From an uncultured Nocardioides sp. (GTDB lineage Bacteria; Actinomycetota; Actinomycetes; Propionibacteriales; Nocardioidaceae), in the NCBI RefSeq assembly GCF_947488515.1, contig NZ_CANKZF010000001.1, forward strand, positions 1,860,001 through 1,924,000: a DNA stretch of 64,000 nt, given 5' to 3'. The notes beneath the pieces are model-generated. The model was not told the DNA's origin and ran no database searches. It saw only the letters and a list, made by a program, of their open reading frames with translations. A program made the position numbers and the translations under genes. Each line of letters begins with the position of its first letter. Within the stretch, counting starts at the first letter, position 1. This document shows positions 33,661 to 41,519 of the stretch, in pieces.

Positions 33661-33715
33661 CCACCGCGGTCGAGTGCGCTCGCGGTGGTAGTCGCCGCAG
33701 AGCCGCGCACTCGAC
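33661..33715. terminator. Interleaved hairpins after the fructosamine kinase gene
   Basis: CCACCGCG/CGCGGTGG (33661-33668 with 33681-33688) and GTCGAGTGCGC/GCGCACTCGAC (33669-33679 with 33705-33715), both perfect but interleaved so they compete or form a pseudoknot. They lie between the operon end and the response-regulator promoter. Confidence 0.5.
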
Positions 33716-33742
33716 GTTCAGGATCGCCTCAGGAGCTGGTGG

Positions 33743-33748
33743 CATCCT
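33743..33748 (+). promoter_or_regulatory. -10 box for the two-component operon
   Basis: CATCCT, 6 nt before the GTG at 33755; leaderless geometry. Confidence 0.35.
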
Positions 33749-33754
33749 TGGCCT

Positions 33755-34450
33755 GTGAGTGAGTCCAGGCCCCGGGTGCTGGTCGTCGACGACGACCGCG
33801 CTGTGCGCGACTCCCTGCGTCGGTCGCTGGAGTTCAACGGCTACGAGGTCGTGCTGGCCGCCGACGGCGCCGAGGGCCTCGTGGCGGTCGGAGCGCAGCA
33901 CCCCGACGTCGTGGTGGTCGACGTGATGATGCCGCGGCTCGACGGGATCGAGACGACCCGCGCGCTGCGGGCAGCCGGCAACGACGTACCGATCCTGGTC
34001 CTGACCGCGCGCGACGCAGTGGGCGACCGGGTCGAGGGCCTCGACGCCGGCGCCGACGACTACCTCACCAAGCCGTTCGCGCTGGAGGAGCTGCTGGCCC
34101 GGCTGCGTGCGCTGCTGCGCCGCGTCGTGCCCGACGGCGACGGGGAGAACGAGGTGCTCACCTTCTCGGACCTCACCATGGACGTCGCGAGCCGTGACGT
34201 GGCGCGCGGTGGTCGGCCGATCGAGCTGACCCGCACCGAGTTCACCCTGCTGGAGATGTTCCTGCGCCGACCGCGCCGGGTGCTCGACCGCTCGTTCATC
34301 CTCGAGGAGGTCTGGGGCTACGACTTCCCCACCAGCGCCAACTCGCTGGAGGTCTACGTCGGCTACCTGCGCCGCAAGACCGAGGCCGAGGGCGAGCCGC
34401 GGCTGATCCAGACGGTGCGCGGCGTCGGCTACGTGCTGAAGGAATCATGA
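33755..34450 (+). CDS. OmpR-family response regulator (MprA-like)
   Basis: 231-residue DNA-binding response regulator. The receiver domain (about 7-120) has the acidic pair Asp12/Asp13, phospho-acceptor Asp56 in [12 protein letters not shown], the LTARD threonine and the lysine in DYLTKPF. The C-terminal winged helix (about 135-231) ends [35 protein letters not shown], typical of OmpR/PhoB. The order and sequence style match MprA of actinobacterial envelope-stress systems. It is transcribed with the histidine kinase that starts 10 nt downstream. Confidence 0.92.
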   Translation: MSESRPRVLVVDDDRAVRDSLRRSLEFNGYEVVLAADGAEGLVAVGAQHPDVVVVDVMMPRLDGIETTRALRAAGNDVPILVLTARDAVGDRVEGLDAGADDYLTKPFALEELLARLRALLRRVVPDGDGENEVLTFSDLTMDVASRDVARGGRPIELTRTEFTLLEMFLRRPRRVLDRSFILEEVWGYDFPTSANSLEVYVGYLRRKTEAEGEPRLIQTVRGVGYVLKES

Positions 34451-34460
34451 GCACCCCCGC

Positions 34461-35855
34461 ATGAGCACCGCCACCGCCTGGCCCGACGGGCGCTGGCACT
34501 ACCGCAGGTCGCTCGCGTCGCGCGTCGCCGTGCTCACCACGGTGGCGCTCGGCCTCTCGATCGCCGTCATGGCGTTCACGGCCTTCGTCGTGATGCGCCA
34601 GCAGATGATGAGCTCGCTCGACCAGTCGCTGCTCAACCGCGCGCACAGGGCGACCGCCTACACGACCCTGTCCGAGGTCACCGCCAAGGGAGCGCCCGCC
34701 TGGATGCTCGGCGCGGCCGACGTGCGCATCATCTTCATCACCGCGGAGGGCCGCACCCTCACCGGCGACGACGTCCCCGACTTCTCGCTCGGTCGCCCTG
34801 AGTACGAGGTCGCGACCGGCCAGCGCGAGTCCGCGGTGCGCACCCTGGTGACGAGGGAGGGTGAGCGGTTCCGGGTCGCGACCGTGCAGGCCAACAAGGG
34901 CGCCGCCCTGATCCTCGCCCAGCCGCTGGCCCCCAACGACCGGACGCTGGAGAAGCTCGGCGGGGTGCTGTTCGTCTTCGGCGCGCTCGGCGTGCTGGCT
35001 GCGCTCCTCGTCGGCTGGCTGGTGGCCCGCAACGGGTTGCGGCCCCTGCGACGGCTCACCTCCAGGGTCGAGCACATCGCGATGACCGAGGACCTGCGAC
35101 CGTTGCGCGTGGAGGGTGACGACGAGGTCGCCCGGCTGGCCACCGCGTTCAACCAGATGCTGCTCGCCCTCGGCGCCTCCCGCGACCGCCAGCGCCGGCT
35201 CGTCGCCGACGCCAGCCACGAGCTCCGTACGCCGCTCACGTCGCTGCGCACCAACCTCGACCTGCTCCGCCAGGCCGAGGGCAACACGGCACTGCCGGCC
35301 GGCGCCCGGCTCGAGCTGCTCGACGACGTCCGCGGCCAGATCGAGGAGCTCAGCGCCCTCGTCGGCGACCTCGTCGAGCTCGCGCGCGACGAACCCACGA
35401 CCCGGGTGGTCGCCGAGGTGGACCTCGCCGACGTCGTCGAGCGGGCGGTGACGCGCGTACGCCGTCGCGCTCAGGGCGTGTCCTTCGACGTCGACCTCGA
35501 CCCGTGGCGGGTCGTCGGCGACTCCAGCAGCCTCGAGCGGGCGGTCACCAACCTGCTCGACAACGCCGCCAAGTGGAGCCCGCCGGAGGGCACCGTCTTC
35601 GTGCGACTGACCGAGGGGGTCCTCACGGTCGACGACCAAGGCACCGGCGTCGCCGAGGCCGACCGGCCGCACGTCTTCGAGCGCTTCTACCGGGCCGAGG
35701 AGTCGCGGGCGATGCCCGGCTCCGGCCTCGGCCTGGCCATCGTGCGCCAGGTGATCGACCGCCACGGCGGCCAGCTCCAGGTGACCGAGGCCCCCGGTGG
35801 CGGGGCGCGGTTCGCGCTCTGGCTGCCCGGCGTGGCCGCTGTAACGCCGGGTTAG
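34461..35855 (+). CDS. Sensor histidine kinase (MprB-like)
   Basis: 464-residue membrane histidine kinase that phosphorylates the regulator encoded upstream. TM1 is about residues 21-45 and TM2 about 167-188, enclosing an extracytoplasmic sensor of about 120 residues; a HAMP domain follows, then the H-box DASHELRTPLTSL (His253), the N-box NLLDNAAKWS, and G-boxes DDQGTGV and GSGLGLAIV. The ATG at 34461 is correct because an ATG 14 nt earlier reads only five codons. The stop codon sits inside the 72-bp palindrome shared with the convergent pabB gene. Confidence 0.92.
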   Translation: MSTATAWPDGRWHYRRSLASRVAVLTTVALGLSIAVMAFTAFVVMRQQMMSSLDQSLLNRAHRATAYTTLSEVTAKGAPAWMLGAADVRIIFITAEGRTLTGDDVPDFSLGRPEYEVATGQRESAVRTLVTREGERFRVATVQANKGAALILAQPLAPNDRTLEKLGGVLFVFGALGVLAALLVGWLVARNGLRPLRRLTSRVEHIAMTEDLRPLRVEGDDEVARLATAFNQMLLALGASRDRQRRLVADASHELRTPLTSLRTNLDLLRQAEGNTALPAGARLELLDDVRGQIEELSALVGDLVELARDEPTTRVVAEVDLADVVERAVTRVRRRAQGVSFDVDLDPWRVVGDSSSLERAVTNLLDNAAKWSPPEGTVFVRLTEGVLTVDDQGTGVAEADRPHVFERFYRAEESRAMPGSGLGLAIVRQVIDRHGGQLQVTEAPGGGARFALWLPGVAAVTPG

Positions 35856-35911
35856 TGCTTGTACCCACTGGGATATATCCGGGTGGGTACACGTTGTAAC
35901 CCGGCGTTACA
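35840..35911. repeat. 72-bp nested palindrome containing both convergent stop codons
   Basis: Perfect 15-bp outer arms (35840-35854 and 35897-35911), perfect 8-bp middle arms GTACCCAC/GTGGGTAC (35861-35868 and 35883-35890) and a central GGATATATCC (35871-35880) all share one centre; 30 of 36 positions pair. It includes the histidine kinase TAG and the pabB TAA. Probable bidirectional terminator. Confidence 0.8.
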
Positions 35912-37190
35912 TGGGCTGGTCGGGCTCCTCGAAGACGCGCAGCAGCCGCTCGGCCTTCCACTCCGACTCGGCCCACTCCTCGGCGACGTCGGACTTCACC
36001 GTGATGCCACCGCCGGTGCCGAGGGTCCAGGTGCCGCTGCCGTCGGTCATCAGCGACCGGATCACGACGCCGAGGTCGGCCGGGCCGTCGCCGCTGATCC
36101 AGCCGAACGCGCCGGCGTACGCCCCCCGCGGGCTCGACTCGACCTCCTCGACGATCTCCATGGTGCGCAGCTTGGGCGCGCCCGTCATCGAGCCGGCCGG
36201 GAAGAGCGCGCGCAGCGCGGCGACCGTCGACATGTCGCCGCGCAGCCGCCCGCGGACCGTCGACACGAGCTGGTGGACCGACTCGTAGGACTCGACCTCC
36301 ATCAGGACCGGCACCTCGACCGACCCGACCTCGCACACCACCGACAGGTCGTTGCGGAGCAGGTCGACGATCATCAGGTTCTCCGCGCGCGTCTTGGGGT
36401 CGCGCGCGAGCCGCTCGCGGTGGTGCTCGTCCTCCTCGACGGTCGTGCCGCGCGGGGTGGTGCCCTTGATCGGCTTGGTCTCCAGGTGCCGGTCGGCGGT
36501 GACGAGGGCGTACCTCTCCGGTGAGCTGGACAGCAACCAGGCGCGCGCGCGGTCGACGTCGTGCTGGAGGAAGCCGCTGTACGGCGCCGGGTTGAGCTCG
36601 CGCAGCCGGAGGTACGCCGTCACCGGATCGAGGTCGGAGCGGCGGGACAGGCGGTGGGTGAGGTTGACCTCGTAGGAGTTGCCGGCGTGCAGGTGCTCCT
36701 GGACGCGCGCGAAGGCGGCGGCGTAGGGACTGGGAGGGGGATCCTGACTGCGGGAGGCCTTTGCAGCCCCCTCCAGGAGTGGGTTTCCCCGCTCGAGCGG
36801 GGAAACCGACGACGACGCAGGACCCACGCCGTGCTCGAACACCCGCACCGCGCGGGGCCGCATCCACACGGCGTCGGGGAGGGTCGGGTCGGGGGTGGCG
36901 GGGAGGTCGGTCCGGGAGGCGTAGCCGAGGTAGCCGAACCACTGCTCCCCTGCCGCGATGCGGTGCTCGAGCACGGCGAAGACGTCGTCACCGACGACGG
37001 TCGCGACCCCACCGGCGTGCAGGGTGACCTCGCGGCGGGCGGCCGACCACGACAGGGACTCGTCGTCCTCGTCGAGCCAGCCGATGATCGAGCGCCGGCC
37101 CGACCACTCGCGCGCGCCGCCGCCGTCGAGCCAGAAGCAGCGAGCGTGCCGCTCCGCGACGGAGCGGAAGAACGTGACGGGATCGGTCAT
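35907..37190 (-). CDS. pabB: Aminodeoxychorismate synthase component I
   Basis: 427-residue chorismate-binding enzyme that, with the glutamine amidotransferase encoded upstream, makes 4-amino-4-deoxychorismate for folate. Signature motifs are SSSPERY, KPIKGTTPRG (the lysine typical of PabB rather than TrpE), RAENLMIVDLLRNDLS, SVHQLVSTVRGRL, FPAGSMTGAPK and GAYAGAFGW. The ATG overlaps the pabA stop (ATGA). An insertion at about residues 125-155 contains a palindromic DNA element (36782-36807) that is read through as SPLERGNP. Longer readings into pabA are shadows. Confidence 0.9.
   Translation of the reverse strand: MTDPVTFFRSVAERHARCFWLDGGGAREWSGRRSIIGWLDEDDESLSWSAARREVTLHAGGVATVVGDDVFAVLEHRIAAGEQWFGYLGYASRTDLPATPDPTLPDAVWMRPRAVRVFEHGVGPASSSVSPLERGNPLLEGAAKASRSQDPPPSPYAAAFARVQEHLHAGNSYEVNLTHRLSRRSDLDPVTAYLRLRELNPAPYSGFLQHDVDRARAWLLSSSPERYALVTADRHLETKPIKGTTPRGTTVEEDEHHRERLARDPKTRAENLMIVDLLRNDLSVVCEVGSVEVPVLMEVESYESVHQLVSTVRGRLRGDMSTVAALRALFPAGSMTGAPKLRTMEIVEEVESSPRGAYAGAFGWISGDGPADLGVVIRSLMTDGSGTWTLGTGGGITVKSDVAEEWAESEWKAERLLRVFEEPDQPM
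36782..36807. repeat. 26-bp perfect palindrome inside pabB
   Basis: GGTTTCCCCGCTC and its exact complement GAGCGGGGAAACC meet head to head. It lies in a variable linker of the PabB protein, so it looks like a small palindromic element inserted without breaking the frame. Confidence 0.7.
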
Positions 37191-37747
37191 CGGAGAAAGT
37201 TCCTGACGAGGTCCTCGCCGTGCTCCGACAGGACGGACTCGGGGTGGAACTGCACGCCCTCGAGCGGCAGCGAGACGTGGCGCACGCCCATCACGACTCC
37301 GTCCTCGCTCCACGCCGTGGCCACCAGGGAGGACGGCAGCGAGACCGCGCCCAGCGAGTGGTAGCGGACGGCGGCGAAGTCCTGCGGCAGCCCGGAGAAG
37401 ACACCCGCGCCGTCGTGCCGGACCGTCGCGACGTCGCCGTGCGCCGGGGGCAGCCGCCGCACCGTGCCGCCGTACGCCGTCACCAGCCCCTGCATGCCGA
37501 GGCAGACGCCGAGCACGGGGCGGGTGCCGGCCCGCAGCACCTCCGGGCCCACCGCGAAGTCCGTCGGCGACGACGGGTGGCCGGGGCCTGGCGACAGGAC
37601 GACGTGCGAGTGGGCGAGCACCTCCTCGGCGGTGACCTCGTCGTGCTGCACCACCCTCGGCAGCACGCCGGTCACCCGGGCCACCAGGTGCACCAGGTTC
37701 CACGTGTAGGAGTCGTGGTGGTCGACCACGATCACGTCCGGCTGCAC
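37187..37747 (-). CDS. pabA: Aminodeoxychorismate synthase component II (glutamine amidotransferase)
   Basis: 186-residue class I glutamine amidotransferase that supplies ammonia to PabB. The catalytic triad is Cys82 in GVCLGMQ with His168 and Glu170 in QFHPES; DHHDSYTWNLVH is the usual N-terminal strand. It could in principle also serve anthranilate synthase, but the 4-nt overlap with pabB points to folate. The GTG start is preceded by TACTGT at 6 nt, consistent with a leaderless pabA-pabB transcript. Confidence 0.9.
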   Translation of the reverse strand: MQPDVIVVDHHDSYTWNLVHLVARVTGVLPRVVQHDEVTAEEVLAHSHVVLSPGPGHPSSPTDFAVGPEVLRAGTRPVLGVCLGMQGLVTAYGGTVRRLPPAHGDVATVRHDGAGVFSGLPQDFAAVRYHSLGAVSLPSSLVATAWSEDGVVMGVRHVSLPLEGVQFHPESVLSEHGEDLVRNFLR

Positions 37748-37753
37748 GCTGCG

Positions 37754-37759
37754 ACAGTA
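37754..37759 (-). promoter_or_regulatory. -10 box for pabA-pabB
   Basis: TACTGT on the minus strand, 6 nt before the GTG at 37747, just before the sulfatase stop codon region. Confidence 0.4.
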
Positions 37760-37772
37760 GTGCCCGTGGGGG

Positions 37773-39470
37773 CTACTGCCGTACGACGCGGCACGCCTCC
37801 GTCACCGGCTGGTCGCCGACCTCCTGGCAGCCGTCGAAGGCGGTGAGCTTCGCCATCAGCGCCGCGACCTCCGGGGCCTGCTTCTTGTTGGCGAAGGTGT
37901 TGCGTCGCTCGAACCTGTCGCTCTTGTAGCTGTAGTACTCGTAGCCCCACGTGACCTTGCCGGGCCGCGGGTCGAGGTCGAACCTGGCGAGCAGCGCCGT
38001 GCGGCTCCGGACCGCGGTGTAGGACGGGATCCGGTCGAGCTCCGAGCCGCTGAACGCCGCGTCGGGGTCGTTGCCCGTCAACGTCTGCTGGGTGTGCTCG
38101 AGGAAGGCGTGGGACTGCCGCACCAGCTTCGGGTCGGCGAGGGTCGGGACGAGCGAGAGGCCGCTGCGGTAGGGCGCGGGTGCGAGCCCGGCGAGCTCCT
38201 CGAAGGTCGGGGCGAGGTCGATGTTGCTGGTGACCTCCTTGCGGGTGCCGGGCACGACGCCCGGCCCGGTGACGAGCAGCGGGACGCGGACGTCGGTGTC
38301 GTACGGCGTCCCCTTGCCGCGACCCATGCCGTTCTGGCCGAGGTGGAACCCGTTGTCGGAGGTGAGCACGACGTAGGTGTTCGGGCCGACGGAGGAGAGG
38401 ATCCGCTTCACCAGCCGGTCGGCGGACTGCGCCATCCGCGCGCGGTCGCGGAGGTCGCGGACGGCGGCCGCGGCGGGCAGGGTGCGGGTGGTGTTCCACG
38501 CCCGGGCCCGCTTGCCGTTGGCCAGGCGCGGGCGGTTGTCCGAGCGCTGGTCGGCGAAGCCGGGCAGGTCGTCGATGGTCAGCTTGCCGCAGGCGACGCG
38601 GCCGCAGCTGCGCTTGCCGGTGCGGTCGCGGAACATCGGGGGGAAGAGCGGGTCGCCGGCGTAGTGGCCCTCGGGGTTGGTGCGGTTGTGCGGCGCGTAG
38701 AGCGCCACCTCGAGGAAGTACGGCGCGCCCGCGGCCTCGTTGGCGGTGACGAAGTCCATCGCCATGTCGCCGATCACCGCGCCGGCGTACGCCTTGTCCT
38801 TGACCGAGTTGCTCGCGCTCGCCGGGGGTGCGGGGTGCTGCACCAGGCGCAGGCGCTGGTCGACGAGGGACGTGCTGGCGAAGTCCCAGCCGTCGTAGGC
38901 GGAGCCGAAGACGGTGTTGAACGTCGTCCAGCCCGGCACGACCGGCGGGAGGGCCCGGCCCGGCGACCACTCGTACTCGTTGAGGAACTTGCCGACGAAC
39001 CCGGTGTGGTAGCCGGCCTCCTGGAGCCGCACGTTGAACGCGCGCTCGGGGTTGCCGTGGGTGTCGTAGGCGGGCCAGCCGCCGAGCTTCGACGTGCCCT
39101 TGTTGGACGTGTTGGTGCGGACGCCGGTCTGGTGCGGGTACTGGCCGGTGAAGAAGCTCGACCGCGACACGCAGCACAGGGAGTCGGTGACGAACGAGTG
39201 CGGATAGCTCGCGCCTGCCTTCCGCATCCGCTGCACCGAGCGCATCGTCTGCACGAGGTCCATCGAGAAGTCGTCGAGCATCACCACGACGATGTTGGGC
39301 TGCGCGGCCCGTGACGCCGCCGGCGCGAGCTCGGCCGCCACCGAGGCACTGCTCGTCACGCGCTGCGGCGCGGTGTCGTCAGGCGCGGACGTGCCCGTGC
39401 CCCCGGTCGCACCGCATGCCATCAGCGCGAACAGGCACACGCCTGCCCACGCTCCCTTGAAGATCCCCAC
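37773..39470 (-). CDS. Sulfatase family lipoprotein
   Basis: 565-residue exported arylsulfatase/N-acetylglucosamine-6-sulfatase-like enzyme. With the GTG start at 39470 (GGGGGAG 3 nt upstream) the signal peptide ends FALMAC (Cys19, lipobox), which a longer ATG start would displace. Metal residues are in VVVMLDDFS, and the formylglycine site reads LCCVSRSS: the first Cys and the Arg fit CxPxR, but the proline is valine. Later motifs are LTSDNGFHLGQNGMGRGKGTPYDTDVRVPLLVTGPG and VDLAPTF-like NIDLAPTFEEL. It likely hydrolyses sulfate esters outside the membrane; activation depends on whether valine is tolerated by the maturation enzyme. Confidence 0.87.
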   Translation of the reverse strand: MGIFKGAWAGVCLFALMACGATGGTGTSAPDDTAPQRVTSSASVAAELAPAASRAAQPNIVVVMLDDFSMDLVQTMRSVQRMRKAGASYPHSFVTDSLCCVSRSSFFTGQYPHQTGVRTNTSNKGTSKLGGWPAYDTHGNPERAFNVRLQEAGYHTGFVGKFLNEYEWSPGRALPPVVPGWTTFNTVFGSAYDGWDFASTSLVDQRLRLVQHPAPPASASNSVKDKAYAGAVIGDMAMDFVTANEAAGAPYFLEVALYAPHNRTNPEGHYAGDPLFPPMFRDRTGKRSCGRVACGKLTIDDLPGFADQRSDNRPRLANGKRARAWNTTRTLPAAAAVRDLRDRARMAQSADRLVKRILSSVGPNTYVVLTSDNGFHLGQNGMGRGKGTPYDTDVRVPLLVTGPGVVPGTRKEVTSNIDLAPTFEELAGLAPAPYRSGLSLVPTLADPKLVRQSHAFLEHTQQTLTGNDPDAAFSGSELDRIPSYTAVRSRTALLARFDLDPRPGKVTWGYEYYSYKSDRFERRNTFANKKQAPEVAALMAKLTAFDGCQEVGDQPVTEACRVVRQ

Positions 39471-39583
39471 TGCTCCCCCGTCGTGTCCCGAGCCGGCTAC
39501 AAGGGTGACGTCGCCCGTCCCCGATTCGTTGCCTGCCACGCCGATCTAATGTCTACACGTTTGCTCGACTTTAGCCGACGCGC

Positions 39584-41476
39584 TCAGACGAGGAGGTCGC
39601 GCACCGCCGAGTGGAGCAGGTCGTAGCCGTTCTCGGTGAGGATCGACTCGGCGTGGAACTGGATGCCGCGGTAGTGCGGCCCGACGATCGCGTGGATGTC
39701 GCCGGTGGCCTCGTCTGCCTCGACTCGGACGCCGTCGGGCAGCTCCGCTCCGTCGGGGACCCGGCCGACGAACGTGTTGTAGAAGCCCACGCGCTCGGTG
39801 CGGCCGTCGAGCCGGACCGGCGACTGCGTGCCCTGGAAGACCACGTCCTTGTAGCCGAGGTCGAGGCCGAGGCGCTGGCAGAGCGTCTGGTGGCCCAGGC
39901 ACACGGCGAGGAACGGCTGCTGCGAGGCGAGCAGGTCGTCGACGGCGCGGCGGAACGACGCGATCTTGGGGTGGTCGCCCTCGCGCGGGTCGCCCGGCCC
40001 GGGCCCGACGATCACCAGGTCGGCGCCCTCGAAGGCCCCGGCCGCGTAGTCCTCGTGCCGCACGACGCGGGCGGTCATCCCGAAGACCCCGAGCACGTGG
40101 ACGAGCATGTTCACGAAGTCGTCCTCACCGTGGAGGATCACCACCGACTTCCCGGCCAGCCCCGGGTCGGCCGGCTCGCCGGCCTGGTCGGTCAGCCAGA
40201 AGCGGGAGAGCCGCTGGTTGCGGGTGCCGAGGGCCAGTACGACGTCCTCGTCGCGCGCCAGCTCGGCGATGTCGGTGCCGTCGGAGGTCGCCGCCGGCGC
40301 GAGGCCGAAGGCGCTGAGGATGCCACCGGCCTTGGCCCGCGTCTCGGCCACCTCGTAGGCGGCGTCGGAGTCGCGCACCAGCGTCGCGCCGGCCGTCACC
40401 TTGAGCTCGCCCGCGGGCGAGACGTCGGCGGTGCGGATCAGGATCGGGCTGTCCATCGTGGGGGTGCCGTCGGGCGAGCGGCCGAAGAGGGCGAGCGCGG
40501 CACCGTAGTAGCCGCGGCCCTCGGGCTCGTAGTCGGCGATCAGCCGGCAGGCGTTCTCGACGGGTGCGCCCGTCACCGTCGCGGCGTACATCGTGTCGCG
40601 CAGGATCTCGCGGTGGTCGCGGTCGGAACGGCCGGCGAGGAGGTACTCCGTGTGGATCAGGTGCGTCATCGGCTTGAGGAACGGCCCGAGCACCTGGCCA
40701 CCCTCGTGGCAGATGTCGCACATCATCTTGAGCTCCTCGTCGACCACCATGAAGAGCTCGAAGACCTCCTTCTCGTCGGAGAGGAAGTCGAGCAGCCGCT
40801 CCTTGAGCGCGTCGCCGTGCCCCGCCACCCGGAACGTCCCGGAGATCGGGTTCATCCGTACGTCGCCCTTGCGGACCGAGACGTGGCGCTCCGGGCTGGC
40901 GCCGATGAGGAAGCGCTCGCCGGTGAAGAAGCAGAAGGTCCAGTAGGCGCCGCGCTCGCGCTCCATCAGGCGACGCAGCACCGTCAGCGCCTTCGCGGCG
41001 TCCCAGTCGGCGACGACGGCGCGGTAGTGGCGGCCGATGACGAGGTTGGCGCCTTCGCCCTGGCCGATCTCGTCGCGGATGATCGCCTCGACGACCGTGC
41101 CGTAGTCCTCGTCGCTGGTGGCGAACCCACCGCGGTCGGCGAACTCGATCGGCGCGTCGGGCAGCGCCGCGAGCAGGTCGTCGACCGACACCTCGTGCTC
41201 GGCCTCGATGTCGACGACGGTCAACGGGGCGCCGTCGTCGATGGCGGCGAAGCCGCGCTCGTGAACCTGCCGGAACGGCACGGCGACCAGCCGGTCCGCG
41301 CTCCGGCCCGGCTCCGGCGCACCGCTCTCGAGCGGGATGTCGAGCAGGCTCGCCACCTCGTGCGGCGTGCCGCCGATCAGGCCCGCCGTCGGTGACGCCT
41401 TGCGCCGGATGACCGCCCACGCTCCGTGCCCCTGGATCTGCTCCAGGAGGTCTCGGACGGCTGGGGTCGGGGTCAT
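39584..41476 (-). CDS. PhzE/TrpEG-type fused chorismate amination enzyme
   Basis: 630-residue fusion of a chorismate-binding domain (about 1-430) and a class I glutamine amidotransferase (about 435-630). Family motifs include NPISGTFR, EKEVFELFMVVDEELKMMCDI, HTEYLLAGRSDRDHREILRDTM, GAPVENACRLI and RGYYGAALALFG. The glutaminase half has the nucleophile in AVCLGHQ and QFHAES. These motifs match PhzE-type 2-amino-2-desoxyisochorismate synthases and the related actinobacterial anthranilate synthases; the two cannot be separated by eye. No phzB, phzD, phzF or phzG and no trp genes are near. The ATG start at 41476 is preceded by TAGGGT at 7 nt. Confidence 0.85.
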   Translation of the reverse strand: MTPTPAVRDLLEQIQGHGAWAVIRRKASPTAGLIGGTPHEVASLLDIPLESGAPEPGRSADRLVAVPFRQVHERGFAAIDDGAPLTVVDIEAEHEVSVDDLLAALPDAPIEFADRGGFATSDEDYGTVVEAIIRDEIGQGEGANLVIGRHYRAVVADWDAAKALTVLRRLMERERGAYWTFCFFTGERFLIGASPERHVSVRKGDVRMNPISGTFRVAGHGDALKERLLDFLSDEKEVFELFMVVDEELKMMCDICHEGGQVLGPFLKPMTHLIHTEYLLAGRSDRDHREILRDTMYAATVTGAPVENACRLIADYEPEGRGYYGAALALFGRSPDGTPTMDSPILIRTADVSPAGELKVTAGATLVRDSDAAYEVAETRAKAGGILSAFGLAPAATSDGTDIAELARDEDVVLALGTRNQRLSRFWLTDQAGEPADPGLAGKSVVILHGEDDFVNMLVHVLGVFGMTARVVRHEDYAAGAFEGADLVIVGPGPGDPREGDHPKIASFRRAVDDLLASQQPFLAVCLGHQTLCQRLGLDLGYKDVVFQGTQSPVRLDGRTERVGFYNTFVGRVPDGAELPDGVRVEADEATGDIHAIVGPHYRGIQFHAESILTENGYDLLHSAVRDLLV

Positions 41477-41483
41477 GGCCGAA

Positions 41484-41489
41484 ACCCTA
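41484..41489 (-). promoter_or_regulatory. -10 box for the PhzE-like gene
   Basis: TAGGGT on the minus strand, 7 nt before the ATG at 41476. Confidence 0.45.
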
Positions 41490-41519
41490 CGGGCGCCGGC
41501 CGGGGTCGCGTCGCGCGTC

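Noticed and set aside
36782..36807. A CRISPR repeat, since GGTTTCCCCGC...GCGGGGAAACC resembles type I-E repeats
   Set aside because: It occurs once, is a full palindrome rather than a short-stem repeat, lies within a gene, and has no spacer array or cas genes nearby.
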